The notes: a model not told the origin generated them from the sequence alone. 64,000 nt of DNA from Chrysogorgia sp. JL179-B06 (GCA_035772405.1 JAYKKM010000439.1:832001-896000); one strand, 5' to 3'. Positions 23,555-36,619 are shown, numbered from the stretch's first letter. Numbers and translations are program-made.

Positions 23555-24683
23555 GTTTTTTGTTAAAATAGAGCATATTAGAGATAAAATTATTTTGATA
23601 AACGGTAGATGTTTTTTATAGATTTTTGTAAATTATTTTATGTTGAACATATTTTAGTTCGAGCCTTCCGTACATCCTATCATTAATTTATTGTAGTTAC
23701 TACAGAATGTTAAATTTCAAAAAAGAGCTTGCGCAGGTATAGAACCATTGACCTGTCGCACGCGAAGGGAGAAATCATACCACTAGACCAGCAGTTTGAC
23801 CAATTATGCAGTAAAATTTGTAAAATATTTTTACCTACACTCTGAAACTGGAAATCGTCATATGAAAAAGATGTATTATGTTTATATATACAATTTTTAC
23901 ATTAGTACGATACATTACGTTTTATTAAAATAGATAATATTAGGGATAAATTTATTATAATCAACGGTAGAATTTTTAATATTTTTGCAAATTCTTGTAT
24001 GTTGAACATATTTTAAATGAGACATGCAGGTAAAAGGATTGATTGTCGTTGTCAAATTAAATATCCTCAAAAACATCGTTTAATAATAAGTCGTAAAGAT
24101 GTTGCAAAAAGGCGTTGCATGGGAATCGAACCTGTGACCGCTCGCATCAAAACCATGCGTAAACTATCGCGTAAATACAGCGGTTTGCCCAATAATGAAG
24201 TAAATTTATAAAATATTATTTTGTACACTGGAAATCGTCATACGAAAAAGATTGCAAATGTTTTATATCATGCTTAGGGGCGGACCATTTGATTTTTGAG
24301 GGGGGGGGGGTTGAAAGATTCAGTCCATGCAAGCATTTTTTTTCTTCCCAAGCGAACAAGCCAGATATTTTTTCGCGTAAAAGTGCAGCGCAAGATATTT
24401 TTTCCGCAATATATTCCGCTGCAGGATATTTTTTTGCCACTCATGATATTAACGGCTTACAGTAACTTAATAAAGCTTTCATACGCTTCAAGAACTGTGT
24501 ACCTAAAAAGTCCTAAGTTCTGATGTCAGAAAAACTATTAAAGGCCATATAAGGAACTATGACAACAATGGTGTATAAAAACTGATGTTTTAATATTCAA
24601 AAAATATTAATATAAATATTACTTGTGTATAGAGACCTTTAGAAGTTAACCTATAGCTATTTTTATAGGAAATGAAAGCCTGT

Positions 24684-24814
24684 CACTATAAAGCTGAACC
24701 TAAGGGTGAGTAAAATGAAATAGAAGTGAATTTTGTGTGAATGAAGTTTCATCACACCTAAAAATCCACTTCTATTCTATTTTATGCACCTGTGCCTATG
24801 GGTTTAGCATAGTG
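24684..24814. mobile_element. Nested 131-bp hairpin MITE, copy 2
   Basis: Same imperfect palindrome as at 12680-12810. Confidence 0.6.
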
Positions 24815-24965
24815 CTATCTGCTGTAAAGGAATTCTAACAATAAGTAAATTTCTGCTTGATTGAAGTTGGCATTCTGCTGACCTATAGACTGATGAATAG
24901 GATAAATTATACCAAATATAAAATCACTGTGATGTTGTCCACTGTTCACCCATATGTTCTTTTAA

Positions 24966-25466
24966 AGGGACACTCCGGCCAAAATACAAATGCAGTTCAT
25001 ATGAAATATCTTACTGACTTTAGTTTATTTCCAAAGTTTCAGCATTCCTATCAATTTAGTTGAGAAGATATTGCTAGTTGAAGTTGAAAATTCGTGGATT
25101 TTGACGCCATATTGGTTTTGAAAATATGACGTCATTGAGTGATTCTTTATCGTCAGTGGAGTTGTTTTGATGGCGATCACATAGTGATAGTTATTGTGAA
25201 TGGTCTGTGGACGAAAATTAGTCGAAATAAACTATTTAGTTCATCATGCAGGAACGTAGAGGAGCTTCTTAGGCATAATACGAGAACGTCACTCAGTGAC
25301 GTCATATTTGAGAAACAAAATGGCGTCGAAATTGGACAAACTCTCCAACTTCAACTAGCAACATCTTCTCAACTAAATTGATAGGAATGCTGAAACATTG
25401 GAAATAATCTAAAGTCAGTAAGATCTTTCATATGAACTACATTTGTATTTGGGCCGGAGTGTCCCT
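24966..25466. mobile_element. Nested 501-bp foldback element, copy 2
   Basis: Same TTAA-flanked long-hairpin element as at 12962-13462 (TTAA at 24962-24965 and 25467-25470). Confidence 0.75.
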
Positions 25467-25939
25467 TTAAGTCAGCAAATGTGCCTTCTCAAAAATGCAA
25501 AATCAAGCCTGTAGACTTGGCCTGTGGACACCATACCGAAGAGCATCAGCAGCTTGTAAGAATTATTTTTTTGAGCACTCTCTTTGCATGATATTTTTTT
25601 TCCTCGATTGTACGCTGCATGATTTTTTTTTCTTTATTCTAGGCTTGCAGGAATTTTTTTTTCTAAATCTTCCAACCCCCCCCCCCTCAAAAATCAAATG
25701 GTCCGCCCCTAAGTTGAACATGAGAAAGGAATTGAACCCGTGACTTCTCGCATCAAAAAAGGAGAATACTACCTCTAGACCACCAAACCATCGTGTAAAT
25801 ACAGCGGTTTTTCCAATAATGAAGTAAAATTTGAAAAATATTATTTTGTACACTGACACTGGAAATTGTCATACAAAAAAGATAGAAAATGTTTATATAT
25901 ACATCTTTACAAAATATGATACATTCAAATTTCCAAGCA

Positions 25940-26012
25940 ATCTTTGTGGCGCAATTGGTTAGAATTTTCGGCTGTTAACAGAAAGGTTGGTGGATTGAAT
26001 CCACCCAGGGAC
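25940..26012 (+). pseudogene. tRNA-Asn relic (broken D-stem)
   Basis: Same disabled subfamily as at 3825 and 13937. Confidence 0.7.
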
Positions 26013-26209
26013 GTTTCAGTGTTAAAATAAAGTATATATTAGAGATAAAATTATTATTATTAACGATAGATTTTTTTATATCTTTTCGTAAATTCATTTA
26101 TGTTGAACATGAATCGAGCCTTCTGATACATCGTCAATGGTTTATTGTCGTTATGCTAACTATTCACAAAACAACGTTTAATAATAAGTTGTAAAGATGT
26201 TGCAAAATG

Positions 26210-26280
26210 GGCTTGCACGGGAATCGAACCCGTGACCTCCTGCAACCAAAGCGAGAATCATACCACTAGACCAGCAAGCC
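26210..26280 (-). tRNA. tRNA-Pro(TGG)
   Basis: Loop TTTGGTT. One C-A mismatch in the anticodon stem (CTCGC/GCAGG); acceptor and T-arm perfect. Confidence 0.75.
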
Positions 26281-26928
26281 ATCGCATAAATGCAGCGGTT
26301 TGACAACAATTAAGTAAAATTTATAACATATTATTTTGCACACTGCAAATCGTCATACGAAAAAGATTTCAAATGTTTATATATCATGCTTACATTAATA
26401 CGATACATTGAAATTTCCGAGCATGAGTCTTTGTGGCTCAATGGGTTAGCGCGTTCGGCTGTTAACCGAAAATCCACCCAGGAAAGTTCTTAATAAAATA
26501 GAGTAGGGATAAAATTATTATGATTAACGATTGGTGTTTTTTTCATTATATATTTTTGCAAATTATTTTATCAATGGATTTATTGTATTTATTGTCAATG
26601 GATTTATTGTAATTATTATGTTAGTTATCCAGAAAAACGTTTAATAATAAGTTGTAAAGATGTTGCAAAAAGTTAAAATGGATATAAAATTATTAGGGAT
26701 AAAATTATTATGATCAACGGTAGATTTTTTATATGATTTTGTAAATTCTTGCATGTTGAACATATTTTAAATCGAGCCTTGCAAGACATCGTGGATGGAT
26801 TTATTATCGTTATTATGTTAATTTTTCACAAAAACAACATTTAATAATAATTTGTAAAGATGTTACAAAATTTGTAAAGATGTTAGGGCTTGCACGGAAG
26901 GTGCAACTTGCAAGGGGAGATAAAATTA

Positions 26929-27821
26929 CTCATACCAAAAAATTCCCCTATTGAAGAGGACATTTTCTCCGATGCACAGCTTTCAACTAATTATCCGCGC
27001 GGGATTGGAACTAGAATATTTCCTTCATTTAATATTGACAATGGCGTCGGGAGAAAAGCGCGCTCGTTCGTGCGAAGGGTTTTATCGAACGGTAGAAGAT
27101 GGAGTTCGCTTCAATTTGAATATACTACAGTCAAACATTATCTATAATTATTCATTTTTATTACCGCCAAATATTGTAATGACCTACTTACTTATTCATA
27201 TTTCATGCCAACAAAATATAACATTGAAATAAGGATAACTCTTCGAGTCGTCATTGTTCCTCCATCCATTGCCATCGTCATTTTCGTTTACAGCACCAAC
27301 AAGCGGCCGCATATAGACAAGAAGTAATCCGAGCCATAGCCACCACCTCAATAGCCACATCGAGATAAACGCTGTTGCACAAGAGATTGCTTACAGAAAT
27401 CGACCAAGGTCCGTAACAAATATTGCGCCAAAATTCAAGATTTGGGTATCAAACTGATCACCAGGGCCCAGGCTTTCAGAACCCGTGCGAACTTCTGCAC
27501 ATTACGCATAACTAACAACGTACAGCCACTGTACATTTCGGTCACTGGCTCAACGTATATTAATCCATAGTAGAGAATCAGACGGGCTGCGTAACTTAAT
27601 CGGTCAAGGTCCGTAAGATTTTGTACCAAATATTATCAACAGCTAATAAAATCTAGTAGAGTGATAATCAAGGAACATAAAGTCATGCGAACTTCTGGGG
27701 AAAACATAAAGCAAACGTGCGAAATTCTGGTGTTATTAATAAAAATCGTTGTATTTTACGCACTTTGCGTTGTTTACGCCACAGGGGTTTGAAACCTTAT
27801 ATTTTGCTGCATTTTTTGCTG
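26929..27821. other. 893-bp inserted segment of unknown nature, copy 1
   Basis: Unique, more GC-balanced sequence interrupting the array and recurring at 62276-63169. It begins CTCATACC and ends just before ATGATTAACG of the array unit. No terminal inverted repeats or target duplication are evident. A short open frame near 26951-27232 differs between the copies by an indel that changes its length, which argues against a conserved protein. AAGGTCCGTAA occurs twice inside. It could be a solo transposon fragment, a captured genomic piece or a non-coding gene; I do not recognise it. Confidence 0.6.
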
Positions 27822-27975
27822 ATGATTAACGATAGATTTTTTTATATCTTTTCGTAAATTCATTTATGTTGAACATGAATCGAGCCTTCTGATACATCGT
27901 CAATGGTTTATTGTCGTTATGCTAACTATTCACAAAACAACGTTTAATAATAAGTTGTAAAGATGTTGCAAAATG

Positions 27976-28046
27976 GGCTTGCACGGGAATCGAACCCGTG
28001 ACCTCTCGCACCCAAAGCGAGAATCATACCACTAGACCAGCAAGCC
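27976..28046 (-). tRNA. tRNA-Pro(TGG)
   Basis: Perfect cloverleaf, loop TTTGGGT, consensus internal promoters. Confidence 0.9.
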
Positions 28047-28558
28047 ATCGCATAAATGCAGCGGTTTGACAACAATTAAGTAAAATTTATAACATATTAT
28101 TTTGCACACTGCAAATCGTCATACGAAAAAGATTTCAAATGTTTATATATCATGCTTACATTAATACGATACATTGAAATTTCCGAGCATGAGTCTTTGT
28201 GGCTCAATGGGTTAGCGCGTTCGGCTGTTAACCGAAAATCCACCCTGGGAAGTTTTTAATAAAATAGAGTAGGGATAAAATTATTATGATTAACGATTGG
28301 TGTTGTTTTTATTATATCTTTTTGCAAATTATTTTATGAATGGATTTATTGTATTTATTGTCAATGGATTTATTGTAATTATTATGTTAATTATCCAGAC
28401 GGTAGATTTTTTATTTGATTTTGTAAATTCTTGCATGTTGAACATATTTTAAATCGAGCCTTCCAAGAGGATTTATTATCGTTATTATGTTAATTATTCA
28501 CAAAAACAACATTTAATAATAATTTGTAAATATGTTACAAAATGTGTAAAGATGTTAG

Positions 28559-28629
28559 GGCTTGCACGGGAATCGAACCCGTGACCTCTCGCACCCTAAC
28601 CGAGAATCATACCACTAGACCAGCAAGTC
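28559..28629 (-). tRNA. tRNA-Pro(AGG), degenerate
   Basis: Loop TTAGGGT, but the second acceptor pair is A-C (GACTTGC) and the last anticodon-stem pair is G-G. Confidence 0.55.
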
Positions 28630-28998
28630 AACGCGTAAATGCAGCGGTTTGTCCAATTATTCAGTTAAATTTGTAAAATATTATTACTTACCCTATTACC
28701 ATTCTTACATAAATATGATCCGTTCGCAGTTTGTGTATCGAATGGGTTTTCGCGTTTGGCTGTTAACCGAACGTTTGGTCACTTTGGTGGTTGGAATCCA
28801 CCCTCGAACTTTTGGTTAAAATAGCGCATATTATGGATTATTATGATCAACGGTAGATGTTTTTTAGATCTTTTCGTAAATTCATTTAGGTTGAACATGA
28901 ATCGAGCCTTCTGATACATCGTCAATAGATTTATTGTCGTTATGTTAACTATTCACAAAACAACGTTTAATAGTATGTTGTAAAGATGTTGCAAAATG

Positions 28999-29069
28999 GG
29001 CTTGCACTGGAATTGAACCCGTGACCTCTCTCACCCAAAGCGAGAATCATACCACAAGACCAGCAAGCC
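28999..29069 (-). tRNA. tRNA-Pro(TGG), degenerate
   Basis: Loop TTTGGGT. The anticodon stem has one G-A mismatch, T-arm change CCAGT, and box A has CTTG for CTAG. Confidence 0.55.
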
Positions 29070-29389
29070 ATCGCGTAAAAACAGCGGTTTGACCAATAAT
29101 GAAGTAAAATTAAATTTGCGCGTTCGGTTGTTAACCGAAAGGTTGATCGTTCGAATCGACCTTGGGAAGTTTTGTCAAAATAGTGCATATTATTGATAAA
29201 ATTATTATGATCAACGGTAGATGTTTTCTTCATATCTTTTTGTAAATTCTTGTATGTTGAATATATCTTAAATCGAGCCTGGCGAGACATCATATGTGGA
29301 TTTATTGTATAGTTATAATGTTAAATAATAGTTCTAATAAAGTTATAATGTTTAACAATAATAATAAGTTGTAAAGATGTTGCAAAAAG

Positions 29390-29460
29390 GGCTTGCACGG
29401 GAATAGAACCCGTGACCTCCCGCACCCGAAGCGAGAATCATACCACTAGACCAGCAAGCC
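29390..29460 (-). tRNA. tRNA-Pro(CGG), box B variant
   Basis: Loop TTCGGGT and well-paired stems. The T-loop is TTCTATT, replacing the conserved G of box B, which should impair TFIIIC binding. Shared with 49568. Confidence 0.6.
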
Positions 29461-30412
29461 ATTCATAAATGCAGTGGTTTATTCAATTATGGAGTAAAAT
29501 TTATAAAATATTTTTTTGTACTCTGACACTGGAAATTGTCATACCAAAAAGATTGCAAATGTTTATATATCATCCTTACATAAATACGATGCATTTATAT
29601 TATTTAGCTGTCTCTGTGTCGCAATGGGTTAGCGCATTGGTTGTTCAAATCCACCCAGAGACGTATTTGTTAAAATAGAGCATATTAGATATAAAATTAT
29701 TTTGATAAACGGTAGATGTTTTTTATAGATTTTTGTAAATTATTTTATGTTGAACATATTTTAAATCGAGCCTTCCGTACATCCTATCATGAATTTATTG
29801 TAGTTACTACAGAATGTTAAATTTCAAAAAGAGCTTGCGCAGTTATAGAACCATTGACCTGTCGCACCCGAAGGGAGAATCATACCACTAGACCAGCAGT
29901 TTGACCAATTATGCAGTAAAATTTGTAAAATATTTTTACCTACACTCTGAAACTGGAAATCGTCATATGAAAAAGATGTATTATGTTTATATATACAATT
30001 TTACATTAGTACGATACATTACGTTTTATTAAAATAGATAATATTACGATAAATTTATTATAATCAACGGTAGAATTTTCAATATTTTTGCAAATTCTTG
30101 TATGTTGAACATATTTTAAATGAGACATGCAGGTAAAAGGATTTATTGTCGTTGTCAAATTAAATATCCTCAAAAACATCGTTTAATAATAAGTCGTAAA
30201 GATGTTGCAAAAAGGCGCTGCATGGGAATCGAACCCGTGACCGCTCGCATCAAAACCATGCGTAAACTATCGCGTAAATACAGCGGTTTGCCCAATAATG
30301 AAGTAAATTTATAAAATATTATTTTGTACACTGGAAATCGTCATACGAAAAAGATTGCAAATGTTTTATATCATGCTTACATATAATTACGATGCGTTTA
30401 TATTTCCAAGTA

Positions 30413-30429
30413 GTCTCTGTGGCGCAATT

Positions 30430-30471
<42 letters not shown>

Positions 30472-30485
30472 ATCCACCCAGGGAC
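30413..30485 (+). tRNA. tRNA-Asn(GTT)
   Basis: Canonical fully paired copy with discriminator G. Confidence 0.88.
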
Positions 30486-31245
30486 GTTTTTATTAAAAAA
30501 GAGTATATAAGGAATAAATGAAAAAAGCTGTGCACTGGAATTGAACCCGTGACCTCTCGCATTGAAAAACAAGAATGGTACCACTAGAACATCAAACTAT
30601 ACATTGCTAAAATATCGCATATTATGTTCAAATGTCAATGTTTTTTTATGTTTTTTTGTAAATTTTTGTATGTTGAACATATTTTAAATCGAGCCTTTTG
30701 AGACATCGTAAAATGATTTATTGTAGTTATTATGTTTGATATCGACAAAAACAAAGTTTAATAATAATTGTAACGATGTTGCAAAAAGGACTTCCATGGG
30801 AATCGCACCCAAAGCGAGAATCATACCATTAGCCCAGCAAGCCATGGCCTAAATACAGCGGTTTGACCAATAATGAAGTAAAATTTGTAAAATATATTAT
30901 TTTGTAATCTGACACTGGAAATCGTCATACAATTAATATTGAAAATGTTCATATATATGATACATTCAAATTTCCAAGTAGTCTCTCTTGCGCAATTGGT
31001 TAGCGCATTCGGCTGGTGGTTTGAATTCACGAAGGGACGTTTTGTTAAAATGGAGTATAAAATTATTAGGGATAACATTTTTATGATCAACGGTAGATTT
31101 TTTATATCATTTTGTAAATTCTTGTATGATGAACATATTTTAAATCGAGCCTTCCAAGACATTGTGGATGGATTTATTATCGTTATTATGTTAATTATTC
31201 ACAAAAACAACATTTAATGATAATTTGCAAAGATGTTGCAAAAAG

Positions 31246-31316
31246 GGCTTGCACGGTGATCGAACCCGCGATCTCTCGCACCCTAAGCGAGAATCATACC
31301 ACTAGACCAGCAAACC
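31246..31316 (-). tRNA. tRNA-Pro(AGG)
   Basis: Loop TTAGGGT, acceptor GGTTTGC/GCAAGCC paired with one T-G wobble. T-stem GCGGG/ACCGT has a G-A mismatch; box B core GGTTCGA is kept. Confidence 0.65.
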
Positions 31317-31948
31317 AACACGTAAATGCTGCTGTATGTCCAATTACTCAGTTAAATTTGTAAAATATTATTATTTACCCTAACACTGCAAATCGTCATA
31401 CGAAAAAGATGTATTATGCATTTTATATACCATTCTTACATAAATATGATCCGTCCGCAGTTTGTGTATCGAATGGGTTTTCGCGTTTGGCTGTTAACCG
31501 AACGATTGGTCACTTTGGTGGTTGGAATCCACCCTTGAAGATTTTGTTAAAATAGCGCATATTAGGGATTATTATGACCAACGGTAGATGTTTTTTAGAT
31601 CTTTTTTGAAAATTCTTGTATGTTGAACATATTTTAAATCGATCCTTCCAACACATGCAGGTAAAATGTTTATTGTCGTTATTATGTTAATTATCAACAA
31701 AAAGAACGTTTAATAACAAGTTGAACATGAGAAAGGAATTGAACCCGTGACTTCTCGCATCAAAAAAGGAGAACAGTACCTCTAGACCACCAAACCATCG
31801 TGTAAATACAACGGTTTGTCCAATAATGAAGTAAAATTTGAAAAATATTATTTTGTACACTGACACTGGAAATTGTCATACAAAAAAGCTAGAAAATGTT
31901 TATATATACATCTTTACAAAATATATGATACATTCAAATTTCCAAGCA

Positions 31949-32021
31949 ATCTTTGCGGCGCAATTGGTTAGAATTTTCGGCTGTTAACAGAAAGGTTGGT
32001 GGATTGAATCCACCTAGGGAG
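31949..32021 (+). pseudogene. tRNA-Asn relic (broken D-stem)
   Basis: As at 3825, with extra changes (TGCGGCGC, CACCTAGGGAG at the 3' side). Confidence 0.7.
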
Positions 32022-32140
32022 GTTTCAGTGTTAAAATAAAGTATATATTAGAGATAAAATTATTATGATTAACGATAGATTTTTTTATATCTTTTCGTAA
32101 ATTCATTTATGTTGAACATGAATCGAGCCTTCTGATAATG

Positions 32141-32211
32141 GGCTTGCACGGGAATCGAACCCGTGACCTCTCGCACCCAAAGCGAGAATCATACCACTAG
32201 ACCAGCAAGCC
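32141..32211 (-). tRNA. tRNA-Pro(TGG)
   Basis: Perfect cloverleaf, loop TTTGGGT. Its 3' flank is shortened because part of the spacer was deleted upstream of 32141. Confidence 0.9.
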
Positions 32212-32817
32212 ATCGCATAAATGCAGCGGTTTGACAACAATTAAGTAAAATTTATAACATATTATTTTGCACACTGCAAATCGTCATACGAAAAAGATTT
32301 CAAATGTTTATTTATCATGCTTACATTAATACGATACATTGAAATTTCCGAGCATGAGTCTTTGTGGCTCAATGGGTTAGCGCGTTCGGCTGTTAACCGA
32401 AAATCCACCCTGGGAAGTTTTTAATAAAATAGAGTAGGGATAAAATTATTATAATTAACGATTGGTGTTTTTTTTATTATATCTTTTTGCAAATTATTTT
32501 ATGAATGGATTTATTGTATTTATTGTGAATGGATTTATTGTAATTATTATGTTAATTATCCAGAAAAACGTTTAATAATAAGTTGTAAAGATGTTGCAAA
32601 AAGTTAAAATCGATATAAAATTATTAGGGATAAAATTATTATGATCAACGGTAGATTTTTTATATGATTTTGTAAATTCTTGCATGTTGAACATATTTTA
32701 AATCGAGCCTTCCAAGACATCGTAGATGGATTTATTATCGTTATTATGTTAATTATTCACAAAAACAACATTTAATAATAATTTGTAAAGATGTTACAAA
32801 ATTTGTAAAGATGTTAG

Positions 32818-32888
32818 GGCTTGCACGGGAATCGAACCCGTGACCTCTCGCACCCTAAGCGAGAATCATACCACTAGACCAGCAAGTC
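32818..32888 (-). tRNA. tRNA-Pro(AGG)
   Basis: Loop TTAGGGT; one acceptor mismatch (GACTTGC/GCAAGCC), other stems perfect. Confidence 0.75.
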
Positions 32889-33255
32889 AACGCGTAAATG
32901 CTGCGGTTTGTCCAATTATTCAGTTAAATTTGTAAAATATTATTACTTACCCTATTACCATTCTTACATAAATATGATCCGTTCGCAGTTTGTGTATCGA
33001 ATGGGTTTTCGCGTTTGGCTGTTAACCTAACGTTTGGTCACTTTGGTGGTTGGTCCACCCTCGAACTTTTGGTTAAAATAGCGCATATTATGGATTATTA
33101 TGATCAACGGTAGATGTTTTTTAGATCTTTTCGTAAATTCATTTAGGTTGAACATGAATCGAGCCTTCTGATACATCGTCAATAGATTTATTGTCGTTAT
33201 GTTAACTATTCACAAAACAACGTTTAATAGTATGTTGTAAAGATCTGGCAAAATG

Positions 33256-33326
33256 GGCTTGCACGGGAATTGAACCCGTGACCTCCCCCACCCGAAGCGA
33301 GAATCATACCACTAGACCAGCAAGCA
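33256..33326 (-). tRNA. tRNA-Pro(CGG), degenerate
   Basis: Loop TTCGGGT. The first acceptor pair is lost (5' end T) and the anticodon stem has a G-G mismatch. Confidence 0.55.
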
Positions 33327-34715
33327 ATTCATAAATGCACCGGTTTATTCAATTATGGAGTAAAATTTATAAAAAAATTTTTTGTACTCTGACACTGGAA
33401 ATTGTCATACGAAAAAGATTGCAAATGTTTATATATCATGCTTACATTAATACGATACATTGAAATTTCCGAGCATGAGTCTTTGTGGCTCAATGGGTTA
33501 GCGCGTTCGGCTGTTAACCGAAAATCCACCCAGGAAAGTTCTTAATAAAATAGAGTAGGGATAAAATTATTATGATTAACGATTGGTGTTTTTTTCATTA
33601 TATATTTTTGCAAATTATTTTATGAATGGATTTATTGTATTTATTGTCAATGGATTTATTGTAATTATTATGTTAATTATCCAGAAAAACGTTTAATAAT
33701 AAGTTGTAAAGATGTTGCAAAAAGTTAAAATGGATATAAAATTATTAGGGATAAAATTATTATGATCAACGGTAGATTTTTTATATGATTTTGTAAATTC
33801 TTGCATGTTGAACATATTTTAAATCGAGCCTTCCAAGACATCGTGGATGGATTTATTATCGTTATTATGTTAATTTTTCACAAAAACAACATTTAATAAT
33901 AATTTGTAAAGATGTTACAAAATTTGTAAAGATGTTAGGGCTTGCACGGGAATCGAACCCGTGACCTCTCGCACCCTAAGCGAGATGCGTAAATGCATCG
34001 GTTTGTCCAATTCTTCAGTTAAATTTGTAAAATATTATTACTTACCCTATTACCATTCTTACATAAACATGATCCGTTCGCAGTTTGTGTATCGAATGGG
34101 TTTTCGCGTTTGGCTGTTAACCGAACGTTTGGTCACTTTGGTGGTTGGAATACAGCCTCGAACTTTTTGTTAAAATAGCGCATATTATGGATTATTATGA
34201 TCAAAGGTAGATGTTTTTTAGATCTTTTCGTAAATTAATTTATGTTGAACATGAATCGAGCCTTCTGATACATCGTCAATAGATTTATTGTCGTTATGTT
34301 AACTATTCACAAAACAACGTTTAATAGTATGTTGTAAAGATGTTGCAAAATGGGCTTGCACGGGAATTGAAATCATACCACAAGACCAGCAAGCCATCGC
34401 GTAAAAACAGCGGTTTGACCAATAATGAAGTAAAATTAAATTTGCGCGTTCGGTTGTTAACCGAAAGGTTGATCGTTCGAATCGACCTTGGCAAGTTTTG
34501 TCAAAATAGTGCATATTATTGATAAAATTATTATGATCAACGGTAGATGTTTTCTTCATATCTTTTTGTAAATTCTTGTATGTTGAATATATCTTAAATC
34601 GAACCTGGCGAGACATCATATGTGGATTTATTGTATAGTTATAATGTTAAATAATAGTTCTAATAAAGTTATAATGTTTAACAATAATAATAAGTTGTAA
34701 AGATGTTGCAAAAAG

Positions 34716-34786
34716 GGCTTGCACGGGAATCGAACCCGTGACCTCCCGCACCCGATGCGAGAATCATACCACTAGACCAGCAAGCC
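34716..34786 (-). tRNA. tRNA-Pro(CGG)
   Basis: All stems pair and both internal promoters are consensus. The loop is ATCGGGT, with A at position 32 in place of T. This is the best-preserved CGG copy in the window. Confidence 0.82.
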
Positions 34787-34943
34787 ATTCATAAATGCAG
34801 CGGTTTATTCAATTATGGAGTAAAATTTATAAAATATTTTTTTGTACTCTGACACTGGAAATTGTCATACGAAAAAGATTGCAAATGTTTATATATCATC
34901 CTTACATAAATGCATTTATATTATGCATTTATATTATTTAGCT

Positions 34944-35016
34944 GTCTCTGTGGCGCAATTGGTTAGCGCATTCGGCTGTTAACCAGAAGGTTGGTTGTTC
35001 AAATCCACCCAGAGAC
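34944..35016 (+). tRNA. tRNA-Asn(GTT), divergent copy
   Basis: Acceptor paired and D-loop AATTGG as in canonical copies, but the anticodon stem and T-stem keep the one mismatch each of this subfamily. Confidence 0.58.
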
Positions 35017-35770
35017 GATTTTGTTAAAATAGAGAATATTAGAGATAAAATTATTTTGATAAACGGTAGATGTTTTTTATAGATTTTTGTAAATTATTTT
35101 ATGTTGAACATATTTTAAATCGAGCCTTCCGTACATCCTATCATGAATTTATTGTAGTTACTACAGAATGTTAAATTTCAAAAAAGAGCTTGCGCAGGTA
35201 TAGAACCATTGACCTGTCGCACCCGAAGGGAGAATCATACCACTAGACCAGCAGTTTGACCAATTATGCAGTAAAATTTGTAAAATATTTTTACCTACAC
35301 TCTGAAACTGGAAATCGTCATATGAAAAAGATGTATTATGTTTATATATACAATTTTTACATTAGTACGATACATTACGTTTTATTAAAATAGATAATAT
35401 TAGGGATAAATTTATTATAATCAACGGTAGAATTTTTAATATTTTTGCAAATTCTTGTATGTTGGACATATTTTAAATGAGACATGCAGGTAAAAGGATT
35501 TATTGTCGTTGTCAAATTAAATATCCTCAAAAACATCGTTTAATAATAAGTCGTAAAGATGTTGCAAAAAGGCGTTGCATGGGAATCGAACCCGTGACCT
35601 CTCGCATCAAAACCATGCGTAAACTATCGCGTATATACAGCGGTTTGCCCATGCAATAATGAAGTAAATTTATAAAATATTATTTGTACACTGGAAATCG
35701 TCATACGAAAAAGATTGCAAATGTTTTATATCATGCTTACATAATTACGATGCGTTTATATTTCCAAGTC

Positions 35771-35787
35771 GTCTCTGTGGCGCAATT

Positions 35788-35829
<42 letters not shown>

Positions 35830-35843
35830 ATCCACCCAGGGAC
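35771..35843 (+). tRNA. tRNA-Asn(GTT)
   Basis: Canonical fully paired copy with discriminator G. Confidence 0.88.
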
Positions 35844-36340
35844 GTTTTTATTAAAAAAGAGTATATAAGGAATAAATGAAAAAAGCATTGCACTGGAATT
35901 GAACCCGTGACCTCTCGCATTGAAAAACAAGAATGGTACCACTAGAACATCAAACTATACATTGCTAAAATATCGCATATTATGATCAAATGTCAATGTT
36001 TTTTTTATGTTTTTTTTGTAAATTTTTGTATGTTGAACATATTTTAAATCGAGCCTTTTGAGACATCTTAAAATGATTTATTGTAGTTATTATGTTTGAT
36101 ATCGACAAAAACAAAGTTTAATAATAGTTGTAACGATGTTGCAAAAAGGACTTCCATGGGAATCGCACCCAAAGCGAGAATCATACCATTAGCCCAGCAA
36201 GCCATGGCCTAAATACAGCGGTTTGACCAATAATGAAGTAAAATTTGTAAAATATATTATTTTGTAATCTGACTCTGGAAATCGTCATACAATTAATATT
36301 GAAAATGTTCATATATATGATACATTCAAATTTCCAAGCA

Positions 36341-36413
36341 GTCTCTCTTGCGCAATTGGTTAGCGCATTCGGCTGTGAACCGAATGGTTGGTGGTTTGAA
36401 TTCACGAAGGGAC
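36341..36413 (+). tRNA. Asn-derived tRNA with GTG anticodon
   Basis: Loop CTGTGAA with a paired anticodon stem; same weakened T-arm as 8065. Identical subfamily member at 61182. Confidence 0.4.
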
Positions 36414-36619
36414 GTTTTGTTAAAATGGAGTATAAAATTATTAGGGATAACATTTTTATGATCAACAGTAGATTTTTATATCATTTTGTAAATTCTTGTA
36501 TGTTGAACATATTTTAAATCGAGCCTTCCAAGACATTGTGGATGGATTTATTATCGTTATTATGTTAATTATTCACAAAAACAACATTTAATGATAATTT
36601 GCAAAGATGTTGCAAAAAG

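Larger units (their letters stand above)
13709..24274. repeat. Higher-order tRNA-array repeat, copy B
   Basis: Matches copy A at an offset of 10112 from its first base, shifting to 10113 after one extra T near 19877 and to about 10212 after 20520. It then extends beyond copy A to a second MITE. Relics not listed separately: Pro (minus) at 13715-13786, about 14587-14658, 16589-16634, 17027-17093, 17411-17459, 17723-17793, 17984-18039, 18935-19007, 19428-19484, 21387-21453, 21771-21819, 22048-22118, 22309-22364, 23258-23330, 23727-23795 and 24111-24159; Asn (plus) at 15296-15354, 19631-19689, 20650-20700, 21968-22006 and about 23000-23075. Confidence 0.85.
24277..25709. mobile_element. 1.43-kb inverted-repeat DNA element, copy 2
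   Basis: Near-identical to 12273-13706 (a few homopolymer indels), again with TA on each side and again followed by array starting with the same spacer base. Amplified with the array rather than independently inserted. Confidence 0.8.
25712..26928. repeat. tRNA array, start of a third higher-order copy
   Basis: Begins with the same spacer base as copies A and B after the MITE. Relics: Pro 25716-25789; Asn with deleted T-arm 26426-26484. A tRNA-Pro is cut off after about 11 bases (26887-26897) by a 20-bp unrelated stretch leading into the insert at 26929. Confidence 0.8.

Noticed and set aside
26951..27232. Possible host exon (93 codons; 125 codons in the paralogue at 62298)
   Set aside because: The length differs between copies through an indel, no splice-supported continuation or domain is visible, and the translation is unremarkable.
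27435..27629. Minus-strand ORF of 64 codons in the unknown insert
   Set aside because: Too short, no motif, no supporting context.
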